Shown piece after piece: positions 1 through 7,481 of a stretch of DNA of 36,305 bases. Position 1 is the stretch's first letter. The number at the start of each line of letters is the position of its first letter. The DNA comes from an uncultured Saprospiraceae bacterium (lineage in GTDB: Bacteria; Bacteroidota; Bacteroidia; Chitinophagales; Saprospiraceae): positions 1 to 36,305 of the forward strand of contig CALDSS010000023.1 of assembly GCA_937924495.1 (NCBI GenBank), given 5' to 3'. A program made the position numbers and the translations under genes. The notes below the pieces were generated by a model. The model was not told the origin of the DNA. It saw only the letters and a program-made list of their open reading frames with translations, and did no database searches.

Positions 1-1122
1 TGCTTCTTCGAGTAGTATTTCTGTTTTAAAAAGAATAAAATCTTTTGCCCCTTTATCAATAAATTCCTGAAAAGCAGTCGCGCCAACTTTTTGCAAATAG
101 GAGTCAGGATCTTCTCCATCTGGAATCAGGGCGATGCGCACATTCAGGTCTGCTTCCAATGCTAAATCCAACCCCCGCAACGCCGCTTTAATACCTGCTT
201 TGTCCCCATCATAAATGATTTTTAGATTAGGAGTGAAGCGTTTGATGAGGCGCAATTGCTCTCGCGTCAAAGACGTTCCAGAAGAAGCCACTACATTTTC
301 AAAACCTGCCTGATGCAATGAAATTACATCTGTGTATCCTTCCACCAAGAGACATTCATCCAGTTTTGCGATGTTAGATTTCGCATGATAAATTCCAAAA
401 AGTGATTTACTTTTATTGTAAATATCAGTCTCTGGCGAGTTGATATATTTCGGAGCTTTTGTATTCTTTTTGAGTGTCCGTCCAGCAAATGCAATCGGTT
501 TTCCCGAAAGGTTGAAAATGGTAAACATCACGCGGTCGCGGAAGAAGTCTCGGTCATTTTTGGCCAACCCCAATTTCTCAAGCATTTCTTTTTTATGACC
601 TTCTTTATTGGCGTGTTGTAGAAAATTATTGACACCCGCTGGCGCATATCCAAGTGCAAATTTCTTTATCGTTTCCTCCCGAAAACCTCGACTTTTGAAA
701 TAACTCAGCCCAACGCTCTTCCCACTATCTGTTTCAAAAAGCTGATCTTGAAAGTATTTTTTTGCAAAATCATTAACCACAAAAAGGCTATCGCTCATCT
801 GTTGCGCTTGGCGCTCTTCAGGTGTCATTTCCTTTTCAATGATTTCGATATTGTACTTGGTGGCCAAGTATCGTATCGCTTCCACGAAAGAGAATTTCTC
901 ATGCTCCATCACGAAAGTGGTAGGGTTGCCCCCTTTTCCACAACCAAAACATTTGAATAGATTCTTGCCTGGCGAGACCACAAACGAGGGCGTTTTTTCA
1001 TTATGAAAAGGACACAGCCCTTTCATGTTAGACCCAGCTCGTTTGAGGGGCATGAAATCTTGTACCACATCTTCAATCTTTGCGGTATCGTATATTTCCT
1101 GTATGGTCTTCTGCGCAATCAT
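1..1122 (-). CDS. dnaG: DNA primase DnaG (N-terminal part, cut by window edge)
   Basis: Synthesises RNA primers on the lagging strand at the replication fork. The reverse-strand frame is open from an ATG at 1122 to base 1, giving 374 codons; the family is usually about 600-650 aa, so the C-terminal helicase-interacting part lies outside. Seen: a CHC2-type zinc finger with C37, H40, C58, C61; the primase N-terminal fold; a TOPRIM domain with EGYTD (E261), YDGDKAG (D305, D307) and a downstream DPD. The start is supported because the protein begins right before the usual primase N-terminus (MIAQKTIQEIYDTAKIEDVV). The divergent flank is non-coding and carries REP-like repeats. No frame breaks are seen. 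Identity is secure from motif order. Confidence 0.96.
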   Translation of the reverse strand, partial: MIAQKTIQEIYDTAKIEDVVQDFMPLKRAGSNMKGLCPFHNEKTPSFVVSPGKNLFKCFGCGKGGNPTTFVMEHEKFSFVEAIRYLATKYNIEIIEKEMTPEERQAQQMSDSLFVVNDFAKKYFQDQLFETDSGKSVGLSYFKSRGFREETIKKFALGYAPAGVNNFLQHANKEGHKKEMLEKLGLAKNDRDFFRDRVMFTIFNLSGKPIAFAGRTLKKNTKAPKYINSPETDIYNKSKSLFGIYHAKSNIAKLDECLLVEGYTDVISLHQAGFENVVASSGTSLTREQLRLIKRFTPNLKIIYDGDKAGIKAALRGLDLALEADLNVRIALIPDGEDPDSYLQKVGATAFQEFIDKGAKDFILFKTEILLEEA

Positions 1123-1146
1123 CTACAAACAAAGGTAAGAAAGAAA

Positions 1147-1280
1147 GTAGCACAGGCATCCCTGCCTGTGAAAATGTTTTCGTGAAAAAATTATCATAAA
1201 GGATTTCTAAATTTTAATAAGTCGAAAGCTGATCATTCTTGCTTATGCTCGGGCTTGCACAGGCAGGATGCCTGTGCTAC
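1147..1280. repeat. inverted pair of REP-like palindromes (BIME-like)
   Basis: The left unit at 1147-1170 reads GTAGCACAGGCATC then CCTGCCTGTG. The right unit at 1258-1280 is its reverse complement apart from one extra C in the left copy. Each unit is itself a palindrome (CAGGCA...TGCCTG), so each can fold alone and the two can also pair over an 87-bp spacer. This is the architecture of paired REP sequences mobilised by IS200-like REP-associated tyrosine transposases. No such transposase is in the window, so the class is inferred. Confidence 0.6.
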
Positions 1281-1354
1281 AATTAGAAACAAATTGAGGA
1301 TAGGTTATTGTTTTTCAAAAACGGTGGTATTTTTACTTTATACAACTACACACC

Positions 1355-1440
1355 ATGGAGAAAACGACTAAAAGGATTTTAAAAAGTGGCTGGAATATTT
1401 GCAGCAAGAAAGTTGGCAATTAGAACTCATTATTTGTTTA
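1355..1440 (+). pseudogene. decayed 5' fragment of a gene (WLEYLQQESWQ-type)
   Basis: An ATG at 1355 opens MEKTTKRILK. After a run of five A's the reading shifts by one base into KWLEYLQQESWQLELI, then hits TAG and TGA stops before 1450. One A missing from the run would restore a single frame for about 27 codons. The amphipathic W/L/E/Q-rich segment looks like a genuine protein start rather than random translation, possibly of a Bacteroidota membrane protein, but I cannot name the family with certainty. It may simply be chance. Confidence 0.3.
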
Positions 1441-1477
1441 TAGGAGCTTTGAAATTCCTTTTGTGAAGTATAATTGA

Positions 1478-3004
1478 TTACCGTTGCAAAGAGTAGAGAT
1501 AATAATTTTCATTCTTTAAATTATAACTGTTAAAAGTTTTCCAAAGCTGAGCAGTAGGGTAGCGGTTTTTATCCAATTGTTTAGGAGAAATAATGACAAT
1601 GCCACCCACATTTTTGAATTCAGCAAATATTTTCAATTCTTGCTCCGCTGGTAGATAGATTTTTTCTACCCATTTAAAATAAGAAAAAAGTTCACCATCC
1701 GGAAGAGCATAAAATTTACGATTGGCGTAACCAACGACAGGGGCTGCTTCAAATTTATTGATAGCCACAACTGGCACTTTCTCAGGTACTTTTTCTTTGA
1801 TAAAATCAGCAGCCAATTTCGCATTGGAGAATGGATGTCGATATTCTTTTTGCACGGCAAGTGCAGTGTATTTAATTTGGAAAAAGAAGATGCTGGTGAG
1901 GAAGAGTAGGGAGATTATATCCAGTGAAGTGGTGGGACGACTTTGAGCCATGCCACCACTGGCGGTTGCTTTCGTGGCACAACTCAAAGTCGTCCCACGA
2001 ATAAGGGTAGCTTTTGAAAAGTACAAATGCAATATCATCGTAAAAAAGATGAAAAACGTACCCCATTGCCGAACCCCACCAGTATAAATCGTTACCAAAA
2101 AAACAAAATATCCGCCAACGAAAAACAGCAAAGTCCAAAGCAGATTTTTCTCCTTTCGGAAAAAATGAATCAATCCGCCAAGCACTATCACACTCAAAAG
2201 CAATCCGAAATTCGAAACTCCAAAAACATTGGTATCGGGAATAGCGCCAATCCAAAAGGTATTCGCAAACATGCCCTGAAATCCTTTGAGTAGCGTATCG
2301 CCACTAAACGGCTCAGAAAGATAAGCTCTTGATAATTCTTCGCCACTACTTCTTGGATAAACAGAAAGGATGAAAACAGCTAAACCTGCCACTGCTCCAA
2401 GAGCAATATTCCTCAAATTTGAGTTTTGATAAAGCGCTTTTCTTTTTTCTAAAAAAAGATAAAAAATGAGCGCTCCAGCCATCATGACGGCGTAAACCTC
2501 TGTTTGGCAAAAGAGGAAGAAAAGCAGTGCCAGCCATTTCCAATTTTTTTCTGGTTTTTCAATTAAAGTGACAATGCCATAGCCCAATAGCATAACAAAA
2601 GCATAACCCCTACTCACCATTCCATACTCGAAAAAAGGATAATAGCTGAGGAGTAAAAGCACTTTTACCAAAAAAGGCATTTTCAACCTAAAAAAGAGCA
2701 AATAATAGACCCCCACCATGACGAGTGCATGTGCCAATTGGAGCAAAAATGGATCATTTGCTCCCGAAGAAAATAGAGTCCAAACTTTTAAATAAAAATA
2801 CCAAAGGCCAGGATGACCTTCGTAATAAAGAAAACCCGCCAATTCACCCCACCCCATGTCGCGAGCGACGAGCCACGCCTGCCACTCATCTTTCCAAAAT
2901 TCATGGTAAGAAAACTTAAACCATAAATAAATTACTATGAATACTGCGAAAACGAGGTATTCAACAACCTTAGGAACTTTAATTTCTGGAAGTTTAAAAG
3001 ACAT
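1478..3004 (-). CDS. GT-C type polytopic membrane glycosyltransferase-like protein
   Basis: A 508-aa protein with about 10-12 hydrophobic segments. The first helix (about 15-33) is followed by a loop carrying FWKDEWQAWL (D39, E40) and later EGHPGLWYF; an acidic pair in the first periplasmic loop is typical of GT-C/PMT-like enzymes that use polyprenyl-phosphate sugars. The C-terminal soluble portion (about 390-508) would be periplasmic. Residues 336-358 are encoded by an inserted palindromic element and sit in a loop between two hydrophobic helices. The gene diverges from the ATP-grasp gene with only 32 bp between starts. The sugar donor and acceptor cannot be told. The GT-C assignment rests on topology and the early acidic motif, not on a full domain match. 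Confidence 0.72.
   Translation of the reverse strand: MSFKLPEIKVPKVVEYLVFAVFIVIYLWFKFSYHEFWKDEWQAWLVARDMGWGELAGFLYYEGHPGLWYFYLKVWTLFSSGANDPFLLQLAHALVMVGVYYLLFFRLKMPFLVKVLLLLSYYPFFEYGMVSRGYAFVMLLGYGIVTLIEKPEKNWKWLALLFFLFCQTEVYAVMMAGALIFYLFLEKRKALYQNSNLRNIALGAVAGLAVFILSVYPRSSGEELSRAYLSEPFSGDTLLKGFQGMFANTFWIGAIPDTNVFGVSNFGLLLSVIVLGGLIHFFRKEKNLLWTLLFFVGGYFVFLVTIYTGGVRQWGTFFIFFTMILHLYFSKATLIRGTTLSCATKATASGGMAQSRPTTSLDIISLLFLTSIFFFQIKYTALAVQKEYRHPFSNAKLAADFIKEKVPEKVPVVAINKFEAAPVVGYANRKFYALPDGELFSYFKWVEKIYLPAEQELKIFAEFKNVGGIVIISPKQLDKNRYPTAQLWKTFNSYNLKNENYYLYSLQR
1932..1998. repeat. 67-bp palindromic element inserted in frame in a coding sequence
   Basis: Perfect 16-bp arms GTGGGACGACTTTGAG (1932-1947) and CTCAAAGTCGTCCCAC (1983-1998) enclose a 35-base centre with a further TGCCAC...GTGGCA pairing. 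On the minus strand it is read through without a stop, giving about 23 residues rich in Thr, Ser, Ala and Gly (336-358 of the host protein). This composition is unlike the hydrophobic host sequence on both sides. The arrangement resembles Rickettsia palindromic elements that add peptides to proteins; that comparison is inference. Confidence 0.75.
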
Positions 3005-3036
3005 GTAGTAGTCAGGTAAATTCTAAAGTTAAAGGT

Positions 3037-4245
3037 ATGAATTTCAGCTATTCTGAAGGGCAGTTCGTAGAAAAACCGAAAATAATGACCATATTCTCAA
3101 CCGAAAGTCCTTTTTTTGTGTCTCTATTTCATCAAAAAGCATACGTTGTGAGCTCCACTACCCGAAGGATTGAAGATGCAAAAACGACTGAGCAACATGA
3201 GGAGTCGTTTTTAAAAAAAATACTCGATTGGGAAAAATTGCCTAACGGGGTGTTTCTCTTACCACTCATTGTTTGGGGTATTTTTAGAACCTTAAAGTCT
3301 GGAACGCTTTGGACGATGAGTACCGCTAACCCAGGTCTTACTTTTGGTGGCTTTTTTGGTTTTCCAAAAACCGATGCCTACAAAGTGCTGCCTCCAGAAT
3401 CTTACCCAACAACTGTTTTAATTAAGCCTGGAACTGATTTCGAAACGGCTTTTTCTACGATAAAAGAAGCAGGTTTAGAGTTTCCTTTTGTAGTGAAACC
3501 AGATGGTGGAATGGTCGGATTGTTGGTGCGAGTGGTGGAAGATGAAGCTGCTTTGCGCAAATATCACCATTTGGTGCAAGCAGATTGGATGGCTCAAAAA
3601 ATGGTGGATTATCAAACAGAAGTGGGTGTCTTTTATGTCCGTCATCCAAATGAGGAGAAAGGGCAAATCGTTGGTTTGAACCAAAAAGTGCCTTTGTCTG
3701 TACTTGGAGATGGATCTTCTACGATTGGTGAATTGGTAAAAAGCAATGAGCGAACTATCCCATTCGAAAACGAAATTTTTGAAAAACAGGAAAAGAACTG
3801 GAATTATGTGCCTGCCAAGGGTGAATTTTTTCAACTCATTTTCACTGGCAATAGAAAAAATGGAGCTCGTTTAGTTACGCAAGATGATAAAATTGATGAT
3901 GACTTGATTGCGATTCTTGATGAATGGAGTCATTATAAAGAAGGGATTTTCTATGGTCGATATGATATTAAATGCGAATCATTGGAGAGTTTGAAAAGAG
4001 GAGAGAATTATGCGATTCTTGAATTTAATGGCGTACACTCAGGGTATGGGCATTTGTATCATTGTGGTAAAAAACCAGGCGAAGTTTACAAAGAAATAAA
4101 ACGACTTTGGAATCTGCTTTATGACATTTCGATTACGCATCATAAAAACGGAGAGCCTTATATTTCCTTTTTTGGAGGTTGGAAATTTATTTTCGATTCT
4201 CTTAAAACTTTCAAGAAATTAGGAAAGTGGGAAAAAGAGCTGTGA
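3037..4245 (+). CDS. ATP-grasp superfamily protein
   Basis: A 402-aa cytoplasmic protein. The central and C-terminal parts match the ATP-grasp fold: FVVKPDGGMVG (K154, ATP-binding strand and Gly-rich loop), a KVPLSVLGDGSSTIGELV segment like those in cyanophycin synthetase and D-Ala-D-Ala ligase-like enzymes, GRYDIK (D310) and AILEFNG (E329, N331) as the Mg-binding acidic pair. It would join a carboxylate to an amine or similar nucleophile using ATP; the substrates are unknown. The usual glycine-rich ending after the ExN motif is replaced by VHSGYGH. The N-terminal ~100 residues are poorly recognisable. A second in-frame ATG at 3085 would leave a longer promoter space from the divergent gene and may be the true start. 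Confidence 0.78.
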   Translation: MNFSYSEGQFVEKPKIMTIFSTESPFFVSLFHQKAYVVSSTTRRIEDAKTTEQHEESFLKKILDWEKLPNGVFLLPLIVWGIFRTLKSGTLWTMSTANPGLTFGGFFGFPKTDAYKVLPPESYPTTVLIKPGTDFETAFSTIKEAGLEFPFVVKPDGGMVGLLVRVVEDEAALRKYHHLVQADWMAQKMVDYQTEVGVFYVRHPNEEKGQIVGLNQKVPLSVLGDGSSTIGELVKSNERTIPFENEIFEKQEKNWNYVPAKGEFFQLIFTGNRKNGARLVTQDDKIDDDLIAILDEWSHYKEGIFYGRYDIKCESLESLKRGENYAILEFNGVHSGYGHLYHCGKKPGEVYKEIKRLWNLLYDISITHHKNGEPYISFFGGWKFIFDSLKTFKKLGKWEKEL

Positions 4246-4317
4246 TACAACTTTAAATGAAAATTAAAACAATATTCTAAGAATCACTTACATCTCGTTT
4301 GATTTTAATCTGCATTT

Positions 4318-4325
4318 TACTTTTG
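4318..4325 (+). promoter_or_regulatory. Bacteroidota-type -7 box TACTTTTG
   Basis: Matches TAnnTTTG, with TTTG at 4298-4301 as a possible -33 element (spacing 16, slightly short). It lies so close to the ATG at 4335 that transcription would begin almost at that codon, which favours the downstream ATG at 4389. Confidence 0.5.
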
Positions 4326-4334
4326 ACTGTTTAG

Positions 4335-5009
4335 ATGAATAAAGGAATCGCTACCAGAACCGTTTTAAAAAAAGCTGCTAATACGGAAATGCGCTTCTGG
4401 GAGTCTGTACTTTTAGGCTTTATCATTAGTGTTATTGGTTCGTCTGCTTTTGGAGTACTCAATTTGATGGCCATCCAAATTAGCATGGAACGCAATTGGC
4501 AATCGGCACTTTGGTTTTCATTCGGTTGTGTGGTGATTGAAGTAGTATTTGTTCGGTATTCCGTAATTTTTACTCGATGGATTTCCAGAAATCCGAAAAC
4601 TAAAAAAGTTTTTGATTGGGGGGCACTTATTCTTTTCTTGCTACTTGCTATTGCTTGCCTTTCTTACAGCAGTGCGGGCTCACTTCAAAAAAACATCACG
4701 CCTTATGCTATCCCTGCTTTTTTTGCTGGTGTTGCCATGCGGTCAGTTTATCCAAGCATGATTCCTTATTGGTTGGGCTGGAATGCGGCCTTGATTTCAC
4801 GTGAAGTGACTTTCAAACCCATTCCATTTGCGATAGCAGCGGGAGTGGGCACTATGATTATGCATGCTGGGTATATTTATATGGGCCAAGTTGCCATCGA
4901 TTTTTTAAAAGACAAAGGACAATACTTGATGTGGTTGCTGGGAGTTTTGCTGCTGATTACCGCTTTCTTGCATGGCAAGCGAATGTTTTATAAAAATTCC
5001 AATGCGTAA
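4335..5009 (+). CDS. LysE-like multi-spanning membrane protein
   Basis: A 224-aa protein with about six hydrophobic helices. The first helix carries FGVLNLMAIQ followed by a short loop and a second helix, resembling the first repeat of LysE/RhtB amino-acid exporters (Pro-Gly-Pro-like motif degraded). Placement after the ATP-grasp gene, 89 bp apart and on the same strand, suggests possible shared function, such as export of a small product, but it seems to have its own promoter at 4318. The likely start is ATG 4389 (MRFWESVLLGF), giving 206 aa, because the first 18 residues overlap the probable transcription start. Family assignment is tentative; an unclassified membrane protein is the alternative. 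Confidence 0.7.
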   Translation: MNKGIATRTVLKKAANTEMRFWESVLLGFIISVIGSSAFGVLNLMAIQISMERNWQSALWFSFGCVVIEVVFVRYSVIFTRWISRNPKTKKVFDWGALILFLLLAIACLSYSSAGSLQKNITPYAIPAFFAGVAMRSVYPSMIPYWLGWNAALISREVTFKPIPFAIAAGVGTMIMHAGYIYMGQVAIDFLKDKGQYLMWLLGVLLLITAFLHGKRMFYKNSNA

Positions 5010-5039
5010 AATACCCCCTTCTATAATCAAGGTCTTCCG

Positions 5040-5047
5040 TAGCTTTG
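5040..5047 (+). promoter_or_regulatory. possible -7 box TAGCTTTG upstream of the MopE-like gene
   Basis: Matches TAnnTTTG, with no convincing TTG at the right distance upstream. It would give a leader of about 140 nt, which includes a small AAAAGAG/CTCTTTT hairpin at 5153-5171 next to a T-run. Confidence 0.3.
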
Positions 5048-5191
5048 CGATCCATTCCAAAATCTGCTTTTTTCTAAAACATACTTTTTAGCACACCGAC
5101 TCCCCTGTTTGCATCAGGTCTCCTACTTTAATTTTTTTATCAAATTATTGAGAAAAGAGCGATCCTCTTTTTTACCAAAAAAACATTTACT

Positions 5192-7327
5192 ATGAGTAAA
5201 CTTACTTCTGCTGCGGTAGCTGTGCTATCGCTATCAATTCTTTTTTCTTATCAAAGTAATCAACAGGCCAGAGTCTCCAATGATGATGTTGGAGCCATTA
5301 CCGTTACAGCCATGATGGTGGCAGACAATGACAACGATGGTTTTGATGATACTGTTGATTGTGACGATAATGATCCTTTAGTTACCGTGGGGCCATTATG
5401 GTTTGAAGATGCCGATGGAGATGGATTTGGAAATGCTGCTGTTTCGATGAATGCATGCACGATGCCTATGGGTTTTGCAGATAACGATTTGGATTGTGAT
5501 GATGGCGATTTTGATGTAAAACCAACTGGAGTGGAAATATGCAACGGAATTGATGATGATTGTGATGGAGAAATTGATGAATTTGCAACGGACGCTTCCA
5601 CTTGGTACCGCGATGCTGATAATGATGGGTTTGGCGATCTGAATGACATACAAGTTTCTTGTAACCAACCAGAAGGCTATGTGGATAATTTTGAAGATTG
5701 TAATGACTCTGAACCTGGGCTAAATCCTAATACAATTTGGTATGGTGATTTTGATGGTGATGGCTATGGTAATCCAAATAGTTCACAAACAGGCTGCGAC
5801 CTGTCTGGTGCTGGTTTTGTTTTGAATGATCAAGACTGTAACGACAATATTGGAGCTATCAATCCAGGTGCATTAGATGTTTGTGATGGTTTTGATAATG
5901 ACTGCGACGGCCTAGTTGATAATGATGCCTCACTTTGGCCGACTTGGTTTGCGGATTCGGATGGCGATGGATTTGGTGATGCAAATTCTACGACTCAAGC
6001 TTGTGTAATGCCATTGGGCTATACAGATAACGATTTGGATTGTGATGATGGCGATTTTGATGTAAAACCAACTGGAGTGGAAATATGTAACGGAATTGAT
6101 GACGATTGCGACGGAGAAATTGATGAATTTGCAACAGACGCTTCCACCTGGTACCGTGATGCTGATAATGATGGGTTTGGCGATCTGAATGATATACGAG
6201 TTTCTTGTAACCAGCCAGAAGGCTATGTTGCCGACAATACCGACTGTAATGATGGCGATGCAAGCATCAATCCTAATACAATTTGGTACACAGATATTGA
6301 CGGAGATGGATTTGGTAACCCGAATAATTCATTAGCTGCTTGTGATTTGTCTAATGCTGGCTATGTTTTGAATGCTGACGATTGTAATGACAATGCAGGT
6401 ACTGTTAACCCAAATGCACCAGAGATCTGCGATGGAATCGATAACAATTGTGATGGAAATATAGATGAAGGCTTTGATCAAGACGGCGACGGAGTCACGA
6501 CTTGTGCAGGTGACTGTGACGATACTGATGCAACAGTTTATCCAAATGCACCAGAAATTTGCGATGGCTTAGATAATGATTGTGATGGAGTGATTGATAC
6601 TCCAAGCTGTGGAGGAGGCAATGATCAAGACGGAGATGGTGTGCCAGATGGTTCTGATAATTGCCCAAATACCCCTAATGCTGGTCAGGCTGATGCAGAC
6701 TGTGACGGAGTAGGTGATGTATGTGATCAATGGGATGGTTGTGATGATTCTTTAGATTCAGACGGAGACGGAATACCCGATTGTATAGACGAAGATGAAC
6801 TGGATAATTGGGAATGTAGCTCTAATGGAAAGAAAGCCTATTTCTGTAAAAATGGAGTCACCAGATGCAAAAATAAAAACAGCATAAATGGGCAGTTGCA
6901 GAATGGAGGTTATATTGGAGAATGTGGGTGGTCGTATTGTTCTTCAAGAGTAGCTGTTGACGGAGAAGCGAAAAAGATAGAAGAGGGACATAATGTTTTG
7001 GAATTGGAGGTAGAGCATCCTTCTACTGAAATTTTTGAAGAACAATTTTTAGTTGATTTGAATACTCCTCTTTTGGATTATGAAATATTTCCTAATCCAG
7101 CTCAGTCAGAAATTAATCTGAAATTGGATAGTTATTTTGAAGAGGAAGTAAATGTTCAGATTTTCAACCAATTGGGTCAAATGGTATTATTTGTTCCAAA
7201 TCAAATAGTAAATGATGCCAACTTGCGAATTGATTTGCCAAGTGGAAAAATGCCAGATGGATTATACTCCTTGGCTGTTATTTCAAATGGAGAAATCAAA
7301 ACCAAGCAATTTGTGGTAAGACGATAA
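5192..7327 (+). CDS. secreted MopE-like/thrombospondin-3 repeat protein with T9SS sorting domain
   Basis: A 711-aa exported protein. After a short hydrophobic leader, residues ~45-475 are made of Asp/Cys-rich repeats of two alternating kinds: WYxDxDGDGFGN and ICDGIDNDCDGxID/DCND, the putative metal-binding motif of MopE-type proteins. Residues ~478-545 are thrombospondin type 3 Ca-binding repeats (DxDGDGVPDGSDNCPNT). A Cys-rich stretch follows (~550-590), then a T9SS C-terminal sorting domain from IFPNP (~630) ending in LYSLAVIS...KQFVVRR. Expected to be exported by Sec, moved across the outer membrane by T9SS, and rigidified by Ca2+. A 182-residue unit is duplicated inside it. The next gene is independent because a strong terminator follows. 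Confidence 0.88.
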   Translation: MSKLTSAAVAVLSLSILFSYQSNQQARVSNDDVGAITVTAMMVADNDNDGFDDTVDCDDNDPLVTVGPLWFEDADGDGFGNAAVSMNACTMPMGFADNDLDCDDGDFDVKPTGVEICNGIDDDCDGEIDEFATDASTWYRDADNDGFGDLNDIQVSCNQPEGYVDNFEDCNDSEPGLNPNTIWYGDFDGDGYGNPNSSQTGCDLSGAGFVLNDQDCNDNIGAINPGALDVCDGFDNDCDGLVDNDASLWPTWFADSDGDGFGDANSTTQACVMPLGYTDNDLDCDDGDFDVKPTGVEICNGIDDDCDGEIDEFATDASTWYRDADNDGFGDLNDIRVSCNQPEGYVADNTDCNDGDASINPNTIWYTDIDGDGFGNPNNSLAACDLSNAGYVLNADDCNDNAGTVNPNAPEICDGIDNNCDGNIDEGFDQDGDGVTTCAGDCDDTDATVYPNAPEICDGLDNDCDGVIDTPSCGGGNDQDGDGVPDGSDNCPNTPNAGQADADCDGVGDVCDQWDGCDDSLDSDGDGIPDCIDEDELDNWECSSNGKKAYFCKNGVTRCKNKNSINGQLQNGGYIGECGWSYCSSRVAVDGEAKKIEEGHNVLELEVEHPSTEIFEEQFLVDLNTPLLDYEIFPNPAQSEINLKLDSYFEEEVNVQIFNQLGQMVLFVPNQIVNDANLRIDLPSGKMPDGLYSLAVISNGEIKTKQFVVRR
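5480..5682 (+). repeat. internal direct repeat, copy 1
   Basis: 203 bp matching 6026-6228 with 10 mismatches, offset 546 bp (exactly 182 codons). It encodes one MopE-like module within the secreted protein. Confidence 0.9.
6026..6228 (+). repeat. internal direct repeat, copy 2
   Basis: Second copy of 5480-5682. Nine of the ten differences are synonymous; the tenth changes Gln (CAA) to Arg (CGA). Confidence 0.9.
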
Positions 7328-7349
7328 ACAAAAAAAGGTTTTTTTGGAT

Positions 7350-7383
7350 ACGGGTACTGGAGTAATTCAGTGCCCGTTTTTTT
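7350..7383 (+). terminator. rho-independent terminator
   Basis: Stem ACGGGTACTG / CAGTGCCCGT with an 8-base loop, followed by seven T's. It ends the MopE-like gene 23 bp after its stop. Confidence 0.85.
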
Positions 7384-7415
7384 GTGCAACTTTAGAAGAG
7401 AAATAACAGTTTTGA

Positions 7416-7448
7416 TTTGCGAGGAAAATGAATTTCCTTGTATTTTTG
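7416..7448 (+). promoter_or_regulatory. Bacteroidota-type promoter (TTTG-N21-TATTTTTG)
   Basis: TTTG at 7416-7419 and TATTTTTG at 7441-7448 have the spacing expected for the Bacteroidota primary sigma factor. The start codon of the following gene lies 34 bp downstream. Confidence 0.65.
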
Positions 7449-7481
7449 TAATTCAAATTTTAAAATAAACTTTCTTTCAGT

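Larger units (their letters stand above)
1123..1477. other. intergenic region with REP-like pair and gene remnant
   Basis: No intact gene. It holds the upstream region of dnaG, a pair of inverted palindromes (1147-1280) and a short decayed coding fragment (1355-1440). No terminator with a T-run was found for the glycosyltransferase gene that ends at 1478. Confidence 0.7.

Noticed and set aside
748-1185. Plus-strand open frames of 60-70 codons opposite dnaG
   Set aside because: They lie antisense to a clearly recognised dnaG frame and show no protein-like signal.
5153-5171. AAAAGAG/CTCTTTT hairpin in the leader of the MopE-like gene as an attenuator
   Set aside because: Seven-base, AT-rich stem; too weak to call a regulatory element.
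5192-6600. Direct repeats read as a tandem array or mobile element
   Set aside because: They are multiples of codons within one protein-coding repeat family and are explained by Ca/metal-binding modules.
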